Made by a program: the position numbers and the translations under genes. Source: Thiorhodococcus minor (lineage in GTDB: Bacteria; Pseudomonadota; Gammaproteobacteria; Chromatiales; Chromatiaceae). From it: a DNA stretch of 64,000 nt. Below, in pieces: positions 60,239 through 64,000 of this stretch. Positions within the stretch are counted from its first letter, which is position 1; each line of letters starts with the position of its first letter. The stretch spans positions 1 to 64,000 of the forward strand of contig NZ_JAAIJQ010000031.1 in assembly GCF_010820565.1 (NCBI RefSeq), read 5' to 3'. The notes under the pieces are model-generated. The model worked only from the letters and a program-made list of their open reading frames with translations, was not told the DNA's origin and ran no database searches.

Positions 60239-62269
60239 CGGCCGCTTACAGTAGCCGAGAAATTCCCTGACGTTCAGTGGCTTGCTGTAGAGGAAGCCCT
60301 GTGCCTCGTGACAGCCGCATTCGCCGAGGAAGGCCATCTGCTCCGGAGTCTCCACACCCTCGGCGACGACGCGCAGGCCGAGGCTGCGTCCGAGCGCGAC
60401 GATGGCCGTCACGATCGCCTGATCGTTGGGGTCCAGGGTGATGTCCCGCACGAAGGAGCGATCGATCTTGATCGTCCCGATGGGGAACTGCTTGAGATAG
60501 CTGAGCGAGGAATAACCCGTGCCGAAGTCGTCGATCGCGATCCGCACACCCATGTCGCGGATGCGCTCGAGGATGACGCGCGAGGCCTCGGGGCCGCGGA
60601 TGAGAAAGCCCTCCGTGATCTCCAGCTCGAGGCGGTCCGGCCGGCAGCCGGTGCGCTCGAGCGCGGCCTGAACCGTCTCGATCAGATTGCCCTGCAGGAC
60701 CTGGCGCCCGGAGACGTTCACGGCGAGTCCGATCTCCGGAATGCCCGCTTGCTCCCAGCGCTTGAGCTGACGACAGGCCTCGTCCAGGACCCAGGCTCCG
60801 ATCTGCTCGATCTGCCCGGTGGATTCCGCAACCGCGATGAACCGACCGGGCAGGAGCAGGCCCTGGGTCGGATGCTCCCATCGCACCAGGACCTCGGCGC
60901 CGACCAGGCGGCCGCTGACCAGGTCATGCCGGGGTTGAAAGGCAAGCCAGAGCTCGCCTCTGGTCAGGGCATGACGCAGGGCGGTCTCGATGGCGAGACG
61001 CTCACGGGCCTGCTCGGTCATATCGGCCGAGTAGAACCTGAAGGCCTTGCGACCGTCGGATTTTGCCCGGTACATGGCGGCATCGGCATTGCGCAACAGG
61101 GTCTCCGTATCCGTGCCGTCTTGCGGATAGAGGCTGATTCCAATGCTCGGCGTGATGCAGAAGTCGCCCAAGCTGGGATCCAAGGGCTCGTTGAAAGCGC
61201 TCTGGATGAGGGATGCGATGACGCTGGCGTCCGAGGCCGTGCAGGCATCCTCGGCGATGACGACGAATTCGTCGCCGCCCAAGCGGGCAACGGTATCGCC
61301 CTCCCGCAGACAGGCTACGAGTCGCCCTGCCGCGGCCTTCAGCAATTGGTCCCCCGCCGTGTGCCCGAGGCTGTCGTTGACCTCCTTGAAGTGGTCCAGA
61401 TCGATGAAGAGCACCGCGAGCCCCGTCTCGCTGCGGTGGGAGCGCCGAATGGCGTGGCCCAGCCGGTCGATCATCAGCAGGCGGTTGGGCAGGTCGGTCA
61501 GGGGATCGTGATTGGCAATGCGCCGCAGCGAGCGCTGTTGCTCGTGCAGCGCCGCCTCCGCCTTCTTGCGCTCGACGATCTCTGCCTCCAGTGCCTGGTT
61601 CGTGGCGCGCAGCGTCTCCGTGCGCTCGCGAATCACATCTTCGCGCCGGGCATTCTCCGCATTGAGCTGACCGACCAACGCCTGGTTCTGAGTCGCCAGT
61701 TGGACATGCCCGCGAAACAGCTGACCGGCGTTGCGAGCGAAGAGGGTCAGCATCAAGGCATAAACGCAGACCGCGCCAACCAGCCAGTAGAGCTCCGGCA
61801 CGCCCCGGCTCAGCAGCACGAGCCCAAGTATGAGGAGCTGAGGAAGCACATAGAGCACGAAGCTCGGCAAATGCATGGAGAGTATGGCGACCGCCGAGCT
61901 TGTGACGCCGAACACCAGCATGAAGAGGGCGGCGACCACCACGTGATCGCCCATGTCGGCGAGGAAGAGCGTCGCGAGACTCCAGGCGCAGCCCACGGCG
62001 AAGCAGGCATCACGGTAGCGCCTCAGCCATAGCGCGGGCGGGGTCTTGCCCCCATCCTTGCGATGGAGGCTCCAGAGGACGAGCCGATACCCGGCCGCCA
62101 GCCACATCAGCAGCGTCCAGCCGAGCAGCGGGAACGTGTCCAGATGCGATCGCAAGACGAGGAAGTAGAGCGTCGACACGACGACGACCGTGAGATTCGA
62201 GATCGGCGCTTGCACATAGAGCGCACGCACCTGCTCGGCGGTGAGGTAGGCGTGCTGCTGATCAGCCAC
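60224..62269 (-). CDS. Membrane GGDEF-EAL c-di-GMP enzyme
   Basis: A GTG at 62269 (VADQQHAYLTAEQVRALYVQ) with AAGG upstream gives 681 residues; the frame open to 62650 is arginine-rich noise. Five or six helices (about 20-190) form an N-terminal membrane sensor, then a short coiled coil (about 205-245). GGDEF has LREGD I-site and GGDEF; the EAL domain has AEVLVRW (EVL variant), DDFGTGYSSL and KIDRSFVRD. Both cyclase and phosphodiesterase signatures look intact. The last four to five codons (RPGDRG) derive from the inserted intron. Confidence 0.87.
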   Translation of the reverse strand: MADQQHAYLTAEQVRALYVQAPISNLTVVVVSTLYFLVLRSHLDTFPLLGWTLLMWLAAGYRLVLWSLHRKDGGKTPPALWLRRYRDACFAVGCAWSLATLFLADMGDHVVVAALFMLVFGVTSSAVAILSMHLPSFVLYVLPQLLILGLVLLSRGVPELYWLVGAVCVYALMLTLFARNAGQLFRGHVQLATQNQALVGQLNAENARREDVIRERTETLRATNQALEAEIVERKKAEAALHEQQRSLRRIANHDPLTDLPNRLLMIDRLGHAIRRSHRSETGLAVLFIDLDHFKEVNDSLGHTAGDQLLKAAAGRLVACLREGDTVARLGGDEFVVIAEDACTASDASVIASLIQSAFNEPLDPSLGDFCITPSIGISLYPQDGTDTETLLRNADAAMYRAKSDGRKAFRFYSADMTEQARERLAIETALRHALTRGELWLAFQPRHDLVSGRLVGAEVLVRWEHPTQGLLLPGRFIAVAESTGQIEQIGAWVLDEACRQLKRWEQAGIPEIGLAVNVSGRQVLQGNLIETVQAALERTGCRPDRLELEITEGFLIRGPEASRVILERIRDMGVRIAIDDFGTGYSSLSYLKQFPIGTIKIDRSFVRDITLDPNDQAIVTAIVALGRSLGLRVVAEGVETPEQMAFLGECGCHEAQGFLYSKPLNVREFLGYCKRPGDRG

Positions 62270-62659
62270 GCGGGCGGCCTTGATGCATAATGACTTCTTC
62301 CCGAGCGGCTGCAAGCTGCGGGGCTCTGGTCTTACATGGACTTCGAGCCCAGATCTCAGGGCATGCGCCAGACCGATATCCAGCCCTTGCGTGCAAGGGC
62401 TCCGGATCCATGGACGAACCCTTATCCGTCCAGGGTCGAAGCTCAACGGCTGCCTTCGATAATAGGTCAATCTCCCGTTCCTTTCCCCGTGAAAGGCATA
62501 AGCGGTTGATCCGCGCGCTGTCCAGTCGGAAGGCCCTCGGTCGTCACGGACTTCACGGCCGCGCTCCTGGATCCCACGGTGACGCGGCGCTCGATCCGAC
62601 CGGGCCCACGCCACCCACGCGGACTTGTCCCAAGTCCTCGGCGCCCACATCGGGTCGCC

Positions 62660-64000
62660 ATGCGAGAAGAAGATCCGAGCGATCCAGGGCGTGAGCGGCG
62701 GGCGCGCCTAGGACAGGGGCGCGACGCTTGCGCTCGCTCTGGGCGATCCGCCCGCCGCCGCGCAGCGCCGTCGTCGCGCGGCTGGGCCTGGCTGGCCCTG
62801 ATCGCGATGCTGCTGCCCCTGATCGGCTGGGCGAGCCCAGTGACCACGGAGCATGTCCGGGCCGAGCTGATCAGCGAGCGGGAACGGGTCGCGCCCGGCA
62901 CGAGCGTCACACTGGCGCTCGCGCTGGACATCCAGCCGGGCTGGCACACCTGCTGGCGCAATCCAGGCGACTCCGGCGAGGCGCCGCGTATCCTGTGGGC
63001 GCTCCCGCCGGGCGTGGCCGTGAGCCAGATCCGCTGGCCTCACCCGGAGCTGATCAGGGTCGGTCCGCTCGCGAACCACGGCTATTCCGGCCGCGCGCTC
63101 CACCTGGTCTCGCTCTCGGTGCCGCCGGGCTGGCCCGCCGGGACGCCGATACCGGTGCGAGCGCAGGCCCACTGGCTCGTCTGCGCCGAGCACTGTGTCC
63201 CCGAGTCGGGCGCCCTGGAGTTGAGGCTGACGACCGCCGAGACGGCCGGCCCCGAGGATGCGACCTCCGCGGCCGTCATCGCCGAGGCCGAGAAGGAGCT
63301 TCCCCGAGGCCCTCTGCGCAGGGCCAGGCTCGGCGAGCACGGGACCGGCCTGCGGCTTTCGATCCCGCTGGCCGAGAATCCGGCGCTTGGGCTCGATCCT
63401 TCGGCATCTCTGTGGTTCTTCGCCGGGCGCTGGGGGCTCATCGAGCACGCGGCCGAGCAACCCTGGCGTCTCGGCACAGACCGGCTGGAGATCGATCCGA
63501 CGCGCGGTGCCCAGGCCGCGATGGTCGAGCCGGAAGGCGTGCTGGTGATCACGGGCGGCGACGGCACGACCACGGCCTTCGAGCTGTCCGCCGAGCGAGG
63601 TCTGCCCCCGGGCCGTCAGTCGATCCCGTCACGACCGAGGACCTAACTTGGCCAATCGCCCTCGTCTTGGCCCTGCTGGGCGGCCTCATCCTGAACCTGA
63701 TGCCCTGCGCCTTTCCGGTGCTCGCCATCAAGGCACTGAGCCTCACGGAGGGGCAAGGCAGCGGGGTAGGGCAGCGCACCCTGCAGGGTCTCGCCTATAC
63801 CGGCGGAGTGCTCGCCTTCTTCGGGCTGCTGGGCGCACTGCTGCCGACCTTGCGCGCAAGCGGGGCCGCTGTCGGCTGGGGCTTTCAGCTCCAGTAGCCG
63901 CCCTTCGTCGCGCTCATGGCCGATCTCTTCCTAGTCATCGGGCTCGGCATGGCGGGGGCCGTTACGCTCGGCGAGCGCTGGATGGGCCTGGGCGGCGGTC
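62660..64000 (+). pseudogene. DsbD/ScsB-type thiol:disulfide interchange protein, frameshifted and with a stop
   Basis: Signal-like AWLALIAMLLPLIGWASP is followed by a periplasmic DsbC/D-like domain: PGTSVTLALALDIQPGWHTC and WLVCAEHCVPESGALELRL. At about 63610 the frame shifts, and the membrane core resumes as PVTTEDLTWPIALVLALLGG, LILNLMPCAFPVLAIKAL. At 63896 an in-frame TAG interrupts LQ-stop-PPFVALMADLFLVIGL. The gene continues past the window. It should have passed electrons from thioredoxin to the periplasm. The start near 62660 (ATG) is uncertain. Confidence 0.75.

Larger units (their letters stand above)
58674..60240 (+). mobile_element. Group II intron with degenerate maturase (copy 2)
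   Basis: The 5' end is probably GTGTGACTCCCGCCTGGGTC at 58674. The ribozyme 5' part to about 58910 matches copy 1. A maturase reading frame (58915-60135) follows, then domain V at 60169-60201 (GAGCCGGACG...CGTCCGGATC, inner stem CCCG/GGGC) and domain VI with an 11-bp stem ACCGCGGGTGA/TCACCCGCGGT. Stem pairing in V and VI is perfect, so the ribozyme end is intact even though the maturase is broken. It lies antisense to both neighbouring genes. Confidence 0.85.

Noticed and set aside
60308-62032. A 574-codon open frame on the + strand
   Set aside because: Antisense to the GGDEF-EAL gene, whose catalytic motifs are intact.
1-64000. CRISPR arrays, tRNA and rRNA genes, prophage
   Set aside because: No regular spaced direct repeats, no tRNA cloverleaf with T-loop consensus and no rRNA-like stretch was seen by eye; no phage structural or integrase gene is present. 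A tRNA-finding program would be decisive.

Overview
The window is about 64 kb of GC-rich DNA with the gene style of a gammaproteobacterium. The octaheme tetrathionate reductase pair, the Mrp/Mbh-type antiporter operon, the abundant short intergenic repeats and the degenerate group II introns all suggest a sulfur-oxidising lineage such as the Chromatiales (purple sulfur bacteria). This is inference, because no photosynthesis, rRNA or tRNA gene is visible.

Layout. 1-2.4 kb is a graveyard of mobile DNA: a transposase 5' end, an ORF-less group II intron, a foldback, a dispersed repeat and a transposase remnant. 2.5-6.4 kb holds a DUF808 membrane protein, ubiT, and an octaheme tetrathionate reductase with its cytochrome b. 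6.9-11.9 kb holds a diguanylate cyclase, a DUF2892 protein, a Bcr/CflA exporter coupled to a Crp/Fnr regulator, and two small membrane proteins. 11.9-17.2 kb holds a family 31 glucosidase, two cation diffusion facilitators and a cysteine hydrolase. 17.6-19.9 kb holds a chemoreceptor remnant and a porin/PstS-like pair. 21-25.3 kb is an apparent four-gene operon (Fe(II)/2-oxoglutarate dioxygenase, methyltransferase, MFS exporter, methyltransferase) that looks like a small uncharacterised biosynthetic cluster.

25.9-28.3 kb is a LysR/azoreductase/pirin locus. 28.4-37.3 kb holds a lipoprotein, a large heme-motif sensor diguanylate cyclase, a YciA thioesterase, a glycerophosphodiesterase, a PLP enzyme and an L,D-transpeptidase. 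37.7-44.3 kb is a six-gene operon joining an MFS pump, a membrane-anchored hydrolase and a nucleotidyltransferase-fold protein to a complete partner-switching module (STAS protein, RsbW-type kinase, SpoIIE-type phosphatase). 44.5-47.5 kb is a PhoPQ-related protein with an extra repeat half.

47.5-51.1 kb is a second decayed accessory zone: small orphan genes, an inverted group II intron 3' end, a frameshifted Uma2 gene and a PIN-domain remnant. 51.1-58.5 kb is an Mrp/Mbh-like cation antiporter operon with three antiporter-type subunits and a small membrane protein. A group II intron with a broken maturase (58.7-60.2 kb) separates it from a GGDEF/EAL gene. The window ends inside a frameshifted DsbD/ScsB-type gene.

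No CRISPR array, prophage or integrase was found. Long open frames antisense to GC-rich genes were treated as artefacts.
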